A stretch of 64,000 nt of DNA from Pontibacter vulgaris. GTDB lineage: Bacteria; Bacteroidota; Bacteroidia; Cytophagales; Hymenobacteraceae. Numbering within the stretch: the stretch's first letter is position 1; each line of letters opens with the position of its first letter. Below, piece after piece: positions 17,323-25,390 of the stretch. Where the stretch lies: NCBI RefSeq assembly GCF_022758145.1, contig NZ_JAJVDH010000003.1, forward strand, positions 124,001 through 188,000, read 5' to 3'. The translations under genes were made by a program, and so were the position numbers. A model generated the notes under the pieces. It saw nothing but the letters and a program-made list of their open reading frames with translations. It was not told the origin of the DNA and did not search any database.

Positions 17323-17645
17323 TGGAAGACGCGATTAACATACACGTAGAACTGCACGATGGCAGCCGCGTAACCCTGGAGGCGCCAACAGATATGGGCT
17401 TATCGGTGATGGAGGTGATGAAAGCAAATGAGTTGGATTTAGCTGCCATTTGCGGCGGTATGGCCATTTGCGCTACCTGCCACGTAGAAGTGCTGCAAAG
17501 CAGCGAGCTACCGGAGCCAAACGACGACGAGGCCTACATGCTGGAAACGCTGCCTCATGCCACCCAAACCAGCCGCCTTTCGTGCCAGCTCAAAATAACC
17601 CCTGAACTCGACGGACTGGTAGTACGGTTGATGCCGGAAGCGTAA
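17322..17645 (+). CDS. fdx: 2Fe-2S ferredoxin (adrenodoxin/ISC type)
   Basis: 107 residues. The cluster ligands are Cys44, Cys50, Cys53 and Cys88 (C-x5-C-x2-C ... C), the adrenodoxin/Fdx spacing, within 'AAICGGMAICATCHVEV' and 'RLSCQL'. The acidic patch 'PEPNDDEAYML' lies between ligands as in ISC ferredoxins. It should take electrons from the FNR whose gene overlaps it by one base. No hsc/isc genes are next to it. A terminator follows. Confidence 0.95.
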   Translation: MEDAINIHVELHDGSRVTLEAPTDMGLSVMEVMKANELDLAAICGGMAICATCHVEVLQSSELPEPNDDEAYMLETLPHATQTSRLSCQLKITPELDGLVVRLMPEA

Positions 17646-17668
17646 GCTGATATATAGTTTTAGAGTAT

Positions 17669-17699
17669 AAACGCCATGCCTTTACTAGGTATGGCGTTT
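17669..17699 (+). terminator. Terminator after the FNR-ferredoxin operon
   Basis: A 12-bp stem (17669-17680 with 17688-17699, one G-U pair, core ACGCCATGCC) with a 7-base loop runs into a T-tract. Confidence 0.85.
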
Positions 17700-17794
17700 T
17701 TGTTTTATGCTTTCCTTCATGCAACTAATCAATTAAAATATTATATTAGAGTGATAGTACATTTACTAAACTATACATCCCGTACATAATGCAG

Positions 17795-17816
17795 ATAAAC
17801 GTAGGTATACGTTTAT
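17795..17816. promoter_or_regulatory. Inverted repeat upstream of the erythromycin-esterase-like gene
   Basis: ATAAACGTA (17795-17803) and TACGTTTAT (17808-17816) are perfect 9-bp arms with a 4-base spacer, ending 27 bp before the start codon. The size and position suit a dimeric repressor operator. No regulator gene is adjacent. Confidence 0.5.
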
Positions 17817-17843
17817 ACAGTAGTTGAGCAAAAATCAGAAGAC

Positions 17844-19133
17844 ATGAAAAAAGTTTATGTTATAACCCTTCTTGCCTTTGTTTCCTTACACGCATTTAGC
17901 CAAGAGGCCCTAAAGAAATATATCACAACCAGCACTCACCCCATCCACAGCATTCAACCTGATGACATGGACTTTGCTGACCTTGAAGTGATTGGCCAGT
18001 CCATTGGTGATTCAAGAGTTGTTATGCTGGGCGAACAGAACCATGGGGATGGTGCGACCTTTTTAGCTAAGAGCAGGCTTGTCAAGTACCTGCACGAGAA
18101 GAAAGGCTTTAACGTACTTGCTTTTGAGAATGACTTCTTCGCCCTAAATTCTGGATGGGACCTGGTCGAAAAAGAACAACAGCAGATCACGACCTACCTA
18201 AATGACAATATTTATTCCATTTGGTCTCATAGCATGCAATGCAGCGACCTGTTCTATAACTATATTCCCGGCACTTTTCAGAGCCATACTCCTTTAACTG
18301 TTACAGGCTTTGACTCACAGGTGTATATGGATTATTCACCGCGTAACCTGCAAGACTTCGTACACAACTATCTTAAACAGAAAAATATTCCATTCACACA
18401 GACAGAAGAATATCAGGTAAAGTTCTTGCCTGCAATTGGAGGACTTACTAAAGGCTGGTTAGCAAAGGGTAAAGAGCAAGAGCTTCTGGAATTGGAAGAG
18501 CGTGCGGGGATAGTCCTGCAGCAGTTAGGTAAATACAAGAATGAGTACGAGTGGCTGCTCATCAAAAACATTCAGTCCTTCGCCGCCTCTACCCGCCTGG
18601 CCAAGGATGTAGAAAAAGCCCTTGAAATTCGGGATAAGCAGATGGCTGAGAACCTGGAGTGGGTTCTTAGGGTGAAGTTCCCGAACGAAAAGGTAATAGT
18701 GTGGGCGGCCAATGCCCATATTGCCAAAAATGCTACGACTGCCTTTAAGTTTGAAAGATCAAGGAGAAAGTGGATGGGTACAGTTTTCACCAGCAACAGC
18801 CAAAACAATGTCAACACCTATGTAATCGGTTTTTCATCTAAAAACGGCTCACAGAAAAGAATACACGAGGCTTCTCCATCTTTGGTGAGTAGACCGTTGA
18901 AGCATGGCTTTGAGAACTGGGTCTCTGATAAGCACAGCTATGCATTCATTGACTTTAAACGCTTCAGAAAGGAGAATCCATCTTTCTCAAAGCAGTTTGC
19001 CATGAAAGGCATTGGCCACAGCAGCGATATTGCCGACTGGACTAGCGTTTTTGACGGCATATTCTTCATAAAAGAAATGACTCCGAGCGAAAAAATAGAA
19101 AAAGATCTTGGCTCAACAAACCCTATAAGGTAG
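17844..19133 (+). CDS. Erythromycin esterase-like (EreA-type fold) secreted protein
   Basis: 429 residues starting with a signal peptide (MKKVYVITLLAFVSLHAFSQ, cleavage near 20). The family core is seen: 'VVMLGEQNHGDGATFLAK' (59-76), with the His that in Ere esterases acts as general base, then 'FNVLAFENDFFAL' and 'VIVWAANAHIAKNA'. Ere enzymes open the macrolactone of erythromycin; many genomic relatives have unknown esterase or hydrolase targets. I therefore call the fold, not resistance. Base composition is slightly more A/T-rich than its left neighbours, and an inverted repeat lies in its leader. Confidence 0.8.
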   Translation: MKKVYVITLLAFVSLHAFSQEALKKYITTSTHPIHSIQPDDMDFADLEVIGQSIGDSRVVMLGEQNHGDGATFLAKSRLVKYLHEKKGFNVLAFENDFFALNSGWDLVEKEQQQITTYLNDNIYSIWSHSMQCSDLFYNYIPGTFQSHTPLTVTGFDSQVYMDYSPRNLQDFVHNYLKQKNIPFTQTEEYQVKFLPAIGGLTKGWLAKGKEQELLELEERAGIVLQQLGKYKNEYEWLLIKNIQSFAASTRLAKDVEKALEIRDKQMAENLEWVLRVKFPNEKVIVWAANAHIAKNATTAFKFERSRRKWMGTVFTSNSQNNVNTYVIGFSSKNGSQKRIHEASPSLVSRPLKHGFENWVSDKHSYAFIDFKRFRKENPSFSKQFAMKGIGHSSDIADWTSVFDGIFFIKEMTPSEKIEKDLGSTNPIR

Positions 19134-19221
19134 CTGCGCCACCTCATAGCCCAACACGTTATAATTTATTGTAGGAGAGCATCGCAACTAATTAAAGGAT
19201 TAACGATTTAAGAGCAAAAAT

Positions 19222-19788
19222 ATGCGAAAGCTAGTTGCAGCAATCAATATCACACTTGACGGGTTTTGCGACCATACACTCATAACCCCAGATGAAGAAA
19301 TACATCAACATTATACTGACCTGTTAGATAATTCAGGCGTTGTTCTATATGGAAGGACAACATATCAACTTATGCAATTCTGGCAAAATCTGGTAAAAAA
19401 TCCTTCTGGTGAAAAATCAATGGACGACTTTGCTATGGCTATAGACAGGGTTCCTAAAATTGTTTTTTCCCACTCACTTACGAATCTAGAATGGGAAACT
19501 GCAAAATTGGCTAATCGAGACATTGAAGAAGAAGTTTTAGAACTCAAACATCAATCGGGTAAAGACATTTTAGTTGGCAGTCGGAGTTTAATTATACAGC
19601 TAATGAAACTTAATGTGATTGATGAATACCAATTTTGTGTTCACCCTATTGTTGCAGGAAGCGGTTTGCCACTATTTGAAAATATAAACAACAGGACCAT
19701 TTTTAAACTCATAAAGACAAAAACCTTTAGCGGTGGTGCTGTAACGCTTTACTATAAACCGACAAACAAAACAACATTGAACCGCTAA
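19222..19788 (+). CDS. Dihydrofolate reductase family protein (RibD C-terminal type)
   Basis: 188 residues with the RibD_C/DHFR-like fold: 'MRKLVAAINITLDGFCDH' at the N-terminus, 'VVLYGRTTYQLMQFW' (40-54), 'PKIVFSHSL', 'GKDILVGSRSLIIQLM' and 'FCVHPIVAGSGLPLF'. Such stand-alone proteins are NADPH-dependent reductases of uncertain substrate, distinct from FolA and from full-length RibD. The gene is visibly more A/T-rich and has fewer AAGTATAA motifs than its neighbours, which may indicate recent acquisition. Confidence 0.85.
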   Translation: MRKLVAAINITLDGFCDHTLITPDEEIHQHYTDLLDNSGVVLYGRTTYQLMQFWQNLVKNPSGEKSMDDFAMAIDRVPKIVFSHSLTNLEWETAKLANRDIEEEVLELKHQSGKDILVGSRSLIIQLMKLNVIDEYQFCVHPIVAGSGLPLFENINNRTIFKLIKTKTFSGGAVTLYYKPTNKTTLNR

Positions 19789-19870
19789 CAAGAGTATTCG
19801 TCAGGTATAAAATAAACTAAGCACTACAAAGGCTGACAAACATGCGGTTATACCGCGCAAAAAATAAACG

Positions 19871-20425
19871 ATGGACAAACGCTTAACCGTACGCGAACTC
19901 CAGGCTGAAGACATTGCGTTAATTGCCAACTACTGGTTAGAATCTGATCCTGAGTTTTTGGTAAGTATGGGTGTCGATCTGGAGAAACTTCCGACAAGAG
20001 AAGGCCTTACCAACATGCTGACCCGGCAGGTTAACTTACCGTTGCAGGAGAAGGTATCGTACGCGCTGATCTGGCTGGCAGACGGGACTCCTGTCGGGCA
20101 TACAAACGTAAATGCGATTGAGTTTGCCAGCTCTGCTTTCATGCATTTACACCTGTGGAAAACGGAAAACAGGCAACAGGGAATTGGAACAGAACTGGTA
20201 AAAAAATCGCTGCCCTACTTCTTTGAAAACCTGCAACTGCAGGAGCTCTACTGCGAACCGTATGCCCTGAACCCGGCACCAAACAAGACGCTTGAAAAAG
20301 CAGGGTTTGAGTTTGAGAAACGATACACCACCATTCCGGGCTCCCTTAATTTTGAGCAGGAGGTGAATCGCTGGAAACTGACGAGAGACAACTATGAAAA
20401 AATAATGGCGGGCACTAAAGTATAG
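19871..20425 (+). CDS. GNAT-family N-acetyltransferase
   Basis: 184 residues. The acetyl-CoA binding motif A is seen as 'ENRQQGIGTELVKKSL' (98-113), with motif B at 'YALNPAPNKTLEKAGFEFEKRY' in pieces at 132-153. The fold matches RimJ/RimL-like GNATs that modify protein N-termini or small amines; the substrate is unknown. The gene ends ACT AAA GTA TAG, so its last two residues and stop codon are supplied by the AAAGTATA motif. Confidence 0.8.
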   Translation: MDKRLTVRELQAEDIALIANYWLESDPEFLVSMGVDLEKLPTREGLTNMLTRQVNLPLQEKVSYALIWLADGTPVGHTNVNAIEFASSAFMHLHLWKTENRQQGIGTELVKKSLPYFFENLQLQELYCEPYALNPAPNKTLEKAGFEFEKRYTTIPGSLNFEQEVNRWKLTRDNYEKIMAGTKV

Positions 20426-20428
20426 GCA

Positions 20429-20471
20429 CCTGCAATTGCCTGCACCATAATATTATTACAGCAATTACAGG
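20429..20471. terminator. Hairpin between convergent GNAT and START-domain genes
   Basis: CCTGCAATTGC (20429-20439) pairs with GCAATTACAGG (20461-20471) with one C-A mismatch. It lies four bases past the GNAT stop. Terminator role is inferred from position. Confidence 0.45.
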
Positions 20472-20514
20472 AAGTGGCAGGCTAAACGTACGTTTCAAAA
20501 GCACTGCCCTGATG

Positions 20515-21120
20515 CTACTTTTTCAGAAGCTCTCGCAGGTTAGCGAAAGTTTCGTAAGGGCCTTTGGTTACAAACAGGTTAGAGATCCAGGCTGGAATGG
20601 CGCCTCCGGGATCCAGGTCGAGAAAGTAATCCACTCTGATCTTATTCCTGCCAACAGATTTAACCTCCCAGCGGGCTGCCAGGTTTGGTACACGCACCTT
20701 GCCATTATTTACAGGCATGGCTTTTGGCAAACCAACTGTATTTATAGTTAGCGACTGGTTTGCCTTGTTTTCAGTCATCTTCATCCGGATAGCGATATCG
20801 CGGTTGCTGGCCGGCCATGGTACTTCGGTTTCTACGTAATACAATAACTCTGACGCGCTTGTTTTCTTTAGCAGCTTCGAGCTTTTGGTAGCATATACCC
20901 AGTCCTGCTGTTTGCTTACATCCTGAACCACCGCCCAGAGTTTTTCGGGTGTTCCGTCCAGCACTGCAGATACTTTAATGGATTTGAGAGCAGAAGATTC
21001 GGAATCGGAAGTATAAACAAGTATACCGTCCTTATCTTTTACCAGTTGCCAGCTTTTATCAGAGGTAGGTTTGCCCCCGGATACAAGTATAAAAAGTATG
21101 ATTAAGAGGTTGTGCAGCAT
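20515..21120 (-). CDS. START/SRPBCC domain protein, exported
   Basis: 201 residues from ATG 21120, whose N-terminus (MLHNLLIILFILVSGGKP) is a good signal peptide; the longer frame from 21159 would bury it. The mature part is one START-like domain: 'WQLVKDKDGILVYTS', 'PEKLWAVVQDVSKQQDWV', 'PWPASNRDIAIRM' and 'YFLDLDPGGAIPAWISNLF'. START domains hold lipids or other hydrophobic ligands in a helix-grip cavity. The ligand is unknown. It is monocistronic. Confidence 0.82.
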   Translation of the reverse strand: MLHNLLIILFILVSGGKPTSDKSWQLVKDKDGILVYTSDSESSALKSIKVSAVLDGTPEKLWAVVQDVSKQQDWVYATKSSKLLKKTSASELLYYVETEVPWPASNRDIAIRMKMTENKANQSLTINTVGLPKAMPVNNGKVRVPNLAARWEVKSVGRNKIRVDYFLDLDPGGAIPAWISNLFVTKGPYETFANLRELLKK

Positions 21121-21224
21121 AGGTCGGGTGAAAAAGTAAAGGTAAAAACATTCAGGCAAAGTGCCTGTGCATTTACCTTTAAAGCAACAGACTCCCGGAA
21201 ATGGTTCAAAGTATAAACTTACAT

Positions 21225-21605
21225 TCAGGCCTTTGTAGTATGGGCCAGCCCCCTCCTTCCTGCCAGCAACCAGCCTGAAATAAGTATAATTTCACCCGCA
21301 GCATCCAGCAGGTATATATTTGAGATAACATTGTTCAGGCTATAGTATACATCAATAAAAATAAGCCCGGCAGCGCTTAAAATTCCCAGCCATTTTATCT
21401 CTTCTGTAACTCGGTTTTTAAAGCCTGCTAACACTAATACTATGCCTATAACAGCAATCAGCACTGCTACCGTACGTACCAGCCACAGATCGTTTTTAGG
21501 GCCGGTTACCGCTAAAAAACTGGGCATATGCATCAAGGGCCAGATACCGGTAATCGCCCAATACTGCCCCTGCAACTTTGCTATAAAAGAAACATTTCTT
21601 ATCAA
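21225..21605 (-). CDS. Small integral membrane protein of unknown function
   Basis: The frame runs from ATG 21686, but that start would overlap the cyanophycinase gene by 35 bp and adds a Cys/Thr-rich stretch that does not look like a leader. TTG 21605 gives 'MIRNVSFIAKLQGQYWAITG', a more natural N-terminus (126 residues), and I prefer it. Four membrane spans are likely ('GIWPLMHMPSFLAV', 'VAVLIAVIGIVLVLAG', 'LGILSAAGLIFIDVYY', 'EIILISGWLLAG'). It is last in the cyanophycinase unit. The family is not identified. Confidence 0.6.
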   Translation of the reverse strand: MIRNVSFIAKLQGQYWAITGIWPLMHMPSFLAVTGPKNDLWLVRTVAVLIAVIGIVLVLAGFKNRVTEEIKWLGILSAAGLIFIDVYYSLNNVISNIYLLDAAGEIILISGWLLAGRRGLAHTTKA

Positions 21606-21651
21606 ACCCAAAGTATAGTTTACAGCTTTTAAGTATGAACTGATTGGAGTA

Positions 21652-22548
21652 TTACAGGTGCAGTTGGTCGTAAATTGGCAGGTCAAAAGTTTCTTGATCG
21701 GCCATCAGATGTACCCGTAAATCGCAAACCGTAAAAGGCTCGCCGTTGCCAATCTCGTAAATAGTGGAGCGCGAAATATCAGATCCATCCACAACGGTTA
21801 TTAAGCCGTTACCAACTACTTCTATATGCTTGCCTTCGGTAACAAGTATGGCAGTGTCTTCCTCAAGCCCTATGCCCACGCAACCCGGATTAGTGGATAT
21901 GGCCTGCGCCATGCGCACGATGCGGCCGCGGGCAATAAAATGTGTATCAATGGCTACATTTTTCATAAACTCCAGCCCAGTTGTGATGCGTACATCGCCT
22001 TTTATCATACCTCCCTGCGTTTCGCCTTCATAAATCATAGGTGTAGACATGGCTGCTGCACCTGCACTTGTTCCGCCAACTATAATTTCTTCATAAGTAT
22101 AGCGCTCCTTCATTACCTCCAGTATAGCCGTGCCTCCTAAAATAGCTGTCAGCCGCAGCTGGTCGCCGCCGGTAAACATAATGCCCGCCGCCTTTTCAAT
22201 TATTTCCCGGTATTCCGGTTTTTTGGCGTCGGCGCGATCTTTGATATTTATTATTTCAACATTGGTTACCCCTAGCTTATTAAAAACCTTTATGTAGTCG
22301 TTGCCTGCTGCTTCGGGCTCGGTGGAGGCAGTAGTAATAACGGCTACCAGCGGATTTTCGCCCTTTAGTTCATCCACATATCGCTGCAGAATCTGCAAGT
22401 CAATGAAATCTTTATTTTCCTCCTGTATGTCGGTTTTTTCTATGTCTTCTCCTTTGCCTTCTTTACCACCTATTGCCAGTAACTTACCTTTCGGCACGGG
22501 TGGCTCTTTTTTGTTCAGGTGTTTTGCAGTTTCTCTTTTCTTAGCCAT
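21652..22548 (-). CDS. cphB: Cyanophycinase (peptidase S51)
   Basis: 298 residues. It contains the S51 serine-nucleophile motif 'VGGTSAGAAAMS' with Ser161, the upstream 'GIMFTGGDQLRLT' (122-134) and 'AIDTHFIARGRI' blocks, all typical of cyanophycinase, which releases beta-Asp-Arg dipeptides from cyanophycin. The first ~20 residues are Lys-rich with no signal peptide, so it acts inside the cell, where the polymer made by CphA accumulates. The order on this strand is barrel, TIGR02587, TIGR02588, cphB, small membrane protein, with gaps of 22-47 bp. Along with cphA and iaaA this completes synthesis and two-step breakdown. Confidence 0.93.
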   Translation of the reverse strand: MAKKRETAKHLNKKEPPVPKGKLLAIGGKEGKGEDIEKTDIQEENKDFIDLQILQRYVDELKGENPLVAVITTASTEPEAAGNDYIKVFNKLGVTNVEIINIKDRADAKKPEYREIIEKAAGIMFTGGDQLRLTAILGGTAILEVMKERYTYEEIIVGGTSAGAAAMSTPMIYEGETQGGMIKGDVRITTGLEFMKNVAIDTHFIARGRIVRMAQAISTNPGCVGIGLEEDTAILVTEGKHIEVVGNGLITVVDGSDISRSTIYEIGNGEPFTVCDLRVHLMADQETFDLPIYDQLHL

Positions 22549-22570
22549 AACATTGAAATTTGAAATAAAT

Positions 22571-22981
22571 CTACTCAGGTTTTTTATAGCTTATTACCCG
22601 TGCTGTAAGGGTATCGGCAGTAGCGGGATCTGTTTTAAAATTTACCCAGCCTTCGCGTTCTGAAGCCCGTGGTGAAAACGGGATCTGAAGTTCTGCCACT
22701 TCCAGTTCCTCGCCGGCCTTTTCCAAAACAAGTTCTACGTTTACTTCTTCCGCTGTTTCCCCACCCTGGTTTTTCACCAGAACATGGTAGCGGTAAGGTG
22801 CATATTTTGATGGATCGTGTTTATAAACTGCCGTCAGATCCGGAGGCGAAGACACAAAGGTAAAAGCTTTGTAGCCGAGGTAGCCAAGTATAACGATGAC
22901 TAACAGTAAGCTTACATAAAACACCACCCACTCAAGTAGATTTTTGCTATCATCGGTAGTGGTATGTTCTTTATGGTTCAT
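22571..22981 (-). CDS. TIGR02588 family membrane-anchored protein
   Basis: 136 residues with one N-terminal membrane span (about 18-40, 'VVFYVSLLLVIVILGYLGY') and a C-terminal beta-sandwich-like domain ('YHVLVKNQGGETAEEVNVEL' region) that should face outside. I recognise it as the TIGR02588 family, normally encoded beside TIGR02587, as here. The function of the pair is not described to my knowledge. It ends 22 bp before cphB. Confidence 0.82.
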   Translation of the reverse strand: MNHKEHTTTDDSKNLLEWVVFYVSLLLVIVILGYLGYKAFTFVSSPPDLTAVYKHDPSKYAPYRYHVLVKNQGGETAEEVNVELVLEKAGEELEVAELQIPFSPRASEREGWVNFKTDPATADTLTARVISYKKPE

Positions 22982-23006
22982 ACGAAGTATAAATGTCTTT
23001 CAGATT

Positions 23007-23885
23007 TTATTTAATGAGCAAACGGCCTGCCGAAGCGCCAAGCGAGGAAAGTACCCCAAGTACAATGCACTGTGAAAAAGCCACGTAAAAATTAACGCCA
23101 CCGAAGCGCCCGAAAAAATACAGGCAGACTGCTGATGCCCCCAGAGCTGTTAAGTAGGAAAGGCATGTATCAGTTATAACATTAACAGCCAAACTATTTG
23201 GCCCACCCTGTGTGGTGGCTCCTTTAAAATCACTAAAAAAAACGATCAAAGCGCTTAGCACCAGCGAAAAAACAGCCATTAACAGAATCTGGAACGGTGT
23301 TGCCTCAAATGCCATTAATACAACCTCTTCGGTGGGGGCTACATTGCCGCCTACAAGTATACTGCCGCACAAGGCCAGCACCACCAGGCCCAGTTTACGC
23401 TGCCACCATCCGGCATTTTTCCAGAACTCTTCGTTAACTTTATCACGCTCTTTTTCCTCATCGTCATCGTTGCCGCCTCCAAGTTGGGCCGTACCAATAG
23501 ATACCCCGATCGATACGATCATACCTTCGACTATAGTTTTACCCACAATTTCATCCAGCGCCATACTATGCCATTCAATGCGGTTAAGTAAAAGCAGTAC
23601 AAAAAATGCGATCAGTATGCCAATGCCCATCTCTTCTACCGAATCTATAAAAACGGTACGCCAGGAGGCATCTGCCCGCAAACCGGCAAAATGGTTATAG
23701 CCCAGCAGTAAAATATAGGTGGCCACAATCATGGCTATCAGTTGCAGCGGCGTAACCATAAAGCCTGTCCACCATACTTCCATAGTATAAAGCAACGGAA
23801 AACTAAACAACAGGCCGCCTGCTATGCCACGGGCATATTCTTTCAGGGATTTATCTAGTGGTCGGTTATCTCGTTTGTCCATCAT
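23007..23885 (-). CDS. TIGR02587 family integral membrane protein
   Basis: 292 residues, about eight membrane spans, with a cytosolic acidic loop (GGGNDDDEEKERDKVNEEF, ~156-174) in the middle. 'GNVAPTEEVVLMAFEA' and 'FKGATTQGG' are conserved-looking polar segments. It matches TIGR02587, a family usually next to TIGR02588. Role unknown; the polar in-membrane residues (TEE, D in SDFKG) would suit a transporter or channel, but that is speculation. It sits 25 bp upstream of the TIGR02588 gene and 34 bp downstream of the barrel gene. Confidence 0.82.
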   Translation of the reverse strand: MMDKRDNRPLDKSLKEYARGIAGGLLFSFPLLYTMEVWWTGFMVTPLQLIAMIVATYILLLGYNHFAGLRADASWRTVFIDSVEEMGIGILIAFFVLLLLNRIEWHSMALDEIVGKTIVEGMIVSIGVSIGTAQLGGGNDDDEEKERDKVNEEFWKNAGWWQRKLGLVVLALCGSILVGGNVAPTEEVVLMAFEATPFQILLMAVFSLVLSALIVFFSDFKGATTQGGPNSLAVNVITDTCLSYLTALGASAVCLYFFGRFGGVNFYVAFSQCIVLGVLSSLGASAGRLLIK

Positions 23886-23919
23886 ATACTTTCTGCATCA
23901 GCTTATTGAGGGTCTATAC

Positions 23920-24702
23920 TTATTCGGGGAGCCGCGCACTTATTCCGGCTGTTATAAAATAGTCAGGGGCAGCACTGGTCAGTTTTGTGCCAGCCGCTAC
24001 GTCCAGCTGCAGGTTATCGCGCAACAGAAAAAGAAGGCCGCCATCGGCCTGGTGCGCTGCAGTTTCGCCTTTGGGTTTATTCCCAAAAACTTCTGCATAA
24101 ACCGTAAATTTATCGGTAAAGTCCTGGCTTAAGGCGGCTGTATAACCTGTATTGCTGATTCCGCTCACCCAGCTTTGCACCAGGTTATAGTTAAAGTCTG
24201 TTTTATCTGCTAGTTTATTCGTGAATGATAACCGAAGTTGAGGTTCAGGATTATCAGGGCGCAGTGCTTTGCTGCCAACAGGTAAAGTAATCATAAATAT
24301 AAAGGCGCCCTCCGGTAGCAGGCCTTGCCCTTTCCAAAGGCTGGCCTTGGCACCAACACTTACAGGCGCAATACCTTTTATTCTTTTTTCGGTTGATCGC
24401 TCAATTACGGAGTCTTTTAATGCAGTTTGTAAACGCAGTTCCAGTTTATGTAGCAGCCCGTAACGAAGCAGTACGCTTGGATAAGCAATTGTTTTCAGGG
24501 TTACCTCTCCTGCTTTGTCTTTCTGGTATAACCAGCCGGCTTCTATTTGCAACGATTGCTTTGGAACAACAGTAGACGACACACCCTGGTCCGGCCTGTC
24601 TGATTCCAGTTTCTGCTTTTCCTGGGCTTGGGCACAGTAAGGTAATAAAGTTGTAAAACCAATAATTACAAACAGCTGATGCCAATTAAGTTTACCAAAC
24701 AT
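23920..24702 (-). CDS. Outer-membrane beta-barrel, Phenol_MetA_deg-like
   Basis: 260 residues with a signal peptide (cleavage near 'CAQAQEKQ', 23-30) and the opening 'ESDRPDQGVSSTVVPKQSLQIEAGW', typical of the PF13557 (phenol meta-degradation/transporter) family. The rest alternates polar and hydrophobic residues as expected for about 12 beta-strands and ends with an aromatic-free 'GISARLPE'. Members are outer-membrane proteins of unclear substrate. It is first in the five-gene unit that includes cphB. Confidence 0.75.
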   Translation of the reverse strand: MFGKLNWHQLFVIIGFTTLLPYCAQAQEKQKLESDRPDQGVSSTVVPKQSLQIEAGWLYQKDKAGEVTLKTIAYPSVLLRYGLLHKLELRLQTALKDSVIERSTEKRIKGIAPVSVGAKASLWKGQGLLPEGAFIFMITLPVGSKALRPDNPEPQLRLSFTNKLADKTDFNYNLVQSWVSGISNTGYTAALSQDFTDKFTVYAEVFGNKPKGETAAHQADGGLLFLLRDNLQLDVAAGTKLTSAAPDYFITAGISARLPE

Positions 24703-25315
24703 AGCGCAGTATTTAGCATTTCAGGCTATATACGCAACAATGCTTAATAAAGTGAGGTTGCCTCACAAAGTGGTACTTTATACTAAAAGGAAAGGTGTTT
24801 TTACGTAAATATACTGCAGGCACATAGCCATACTTATACGCACAGCTTTAATCCGGAAATGCTTATTCAGGGCAATATAAGCTATAGTTTATGAAGGGAA
24901 ATTTGAAGAGGATTGTAAAAGTAAAGAAAGGGAGCCAGCCCAACCACCTGTAAGTTAATCTAACTATACCGGCTCCCTTTCTAAACATGGTAATAGCTAC
25001 CTATAGCACCCATTTACAGGCAGCTTACCTTTGGGGTTTAAAGTATATGGCGTAACACACAGGAAGTACCTGATTAAAGTATTTCCTGTTGAGTTGCAAT
25101 TACAATCTTAGCTTAACCAACCTAAAGCTAACCTGTAATCAGCTCCTCCGAATTACCATAACTTCCTATACGGTGCACTTTCCCTTTTGTAATCCTGCCA
25201 GGCTTTAATTCAGGGCTTATCACTTTAAAATACGGATTTATACAGCACTACTACGTATTTATACGGACACCATTTATAGTACAGGAGCGGGTATCAATTT
25301 GACTAACAAGCACAT
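24703..25315. other. 613-bp gene-free region with several hairpins
   Basis: No coding frame of note. Hairpins seen: GTGAGG/CCTCAC at 24752-24766 (6 bp, loop TTG) in the leader of the barrel gene; a 12-bp stem at 24925-24936/24971-24982; and AGGAAGTAC/GTATTTCCT at 25061-25087, extendable by two pairs. It could contain a small RNA, decayed repeat copies, or simply the barrel-gene promoter. Confidence 0.5.
24925..24982. other. Long-loop hairpin, possible small RNA or terminator remnant
   Basis: AGAAAGGGAGCC (24925-24936) pairs perfectly with GGCTCCCTTTCT (24971-24982) around a 34-base loop. No gene ends nearby, so ordinary gene termination does not explain it. Confidence 0.45.
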
Positions 25316-25361
25316 AAAACAGCGGTGGCCTTACTTATGCAAGTAAGGCCACCGCTGTTTT
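25316..25361 (-). terminator. Strong terminator after lutA
   Basis: A perfect 21-bp stem (25316-25336 with 25341-25361; core AGCGGTGGCCTTACTT) with loop ATGC lies just past the lutA stop on the minus strand and ends in a T-run. Confidence 0.9.
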
Positions 25362-25390
25362 ATACTTTAAACTGATTTCAGAGTATATAC

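Noticed and set aside
17844..19133. Calling the Ere-like gene a macrolide resistance gene
   Set aside because: Only the fold and general motifs are visible; most chromosomal relatives have no shown macrolide activity.
21606..21686. Upstream extension of the small membrane protein to ATG 21686
   Set aside because: It would overlap cphB, and its Cys/Thr-rich residues do not resemble a membrane-protein leader; TTG 21605 fits better.
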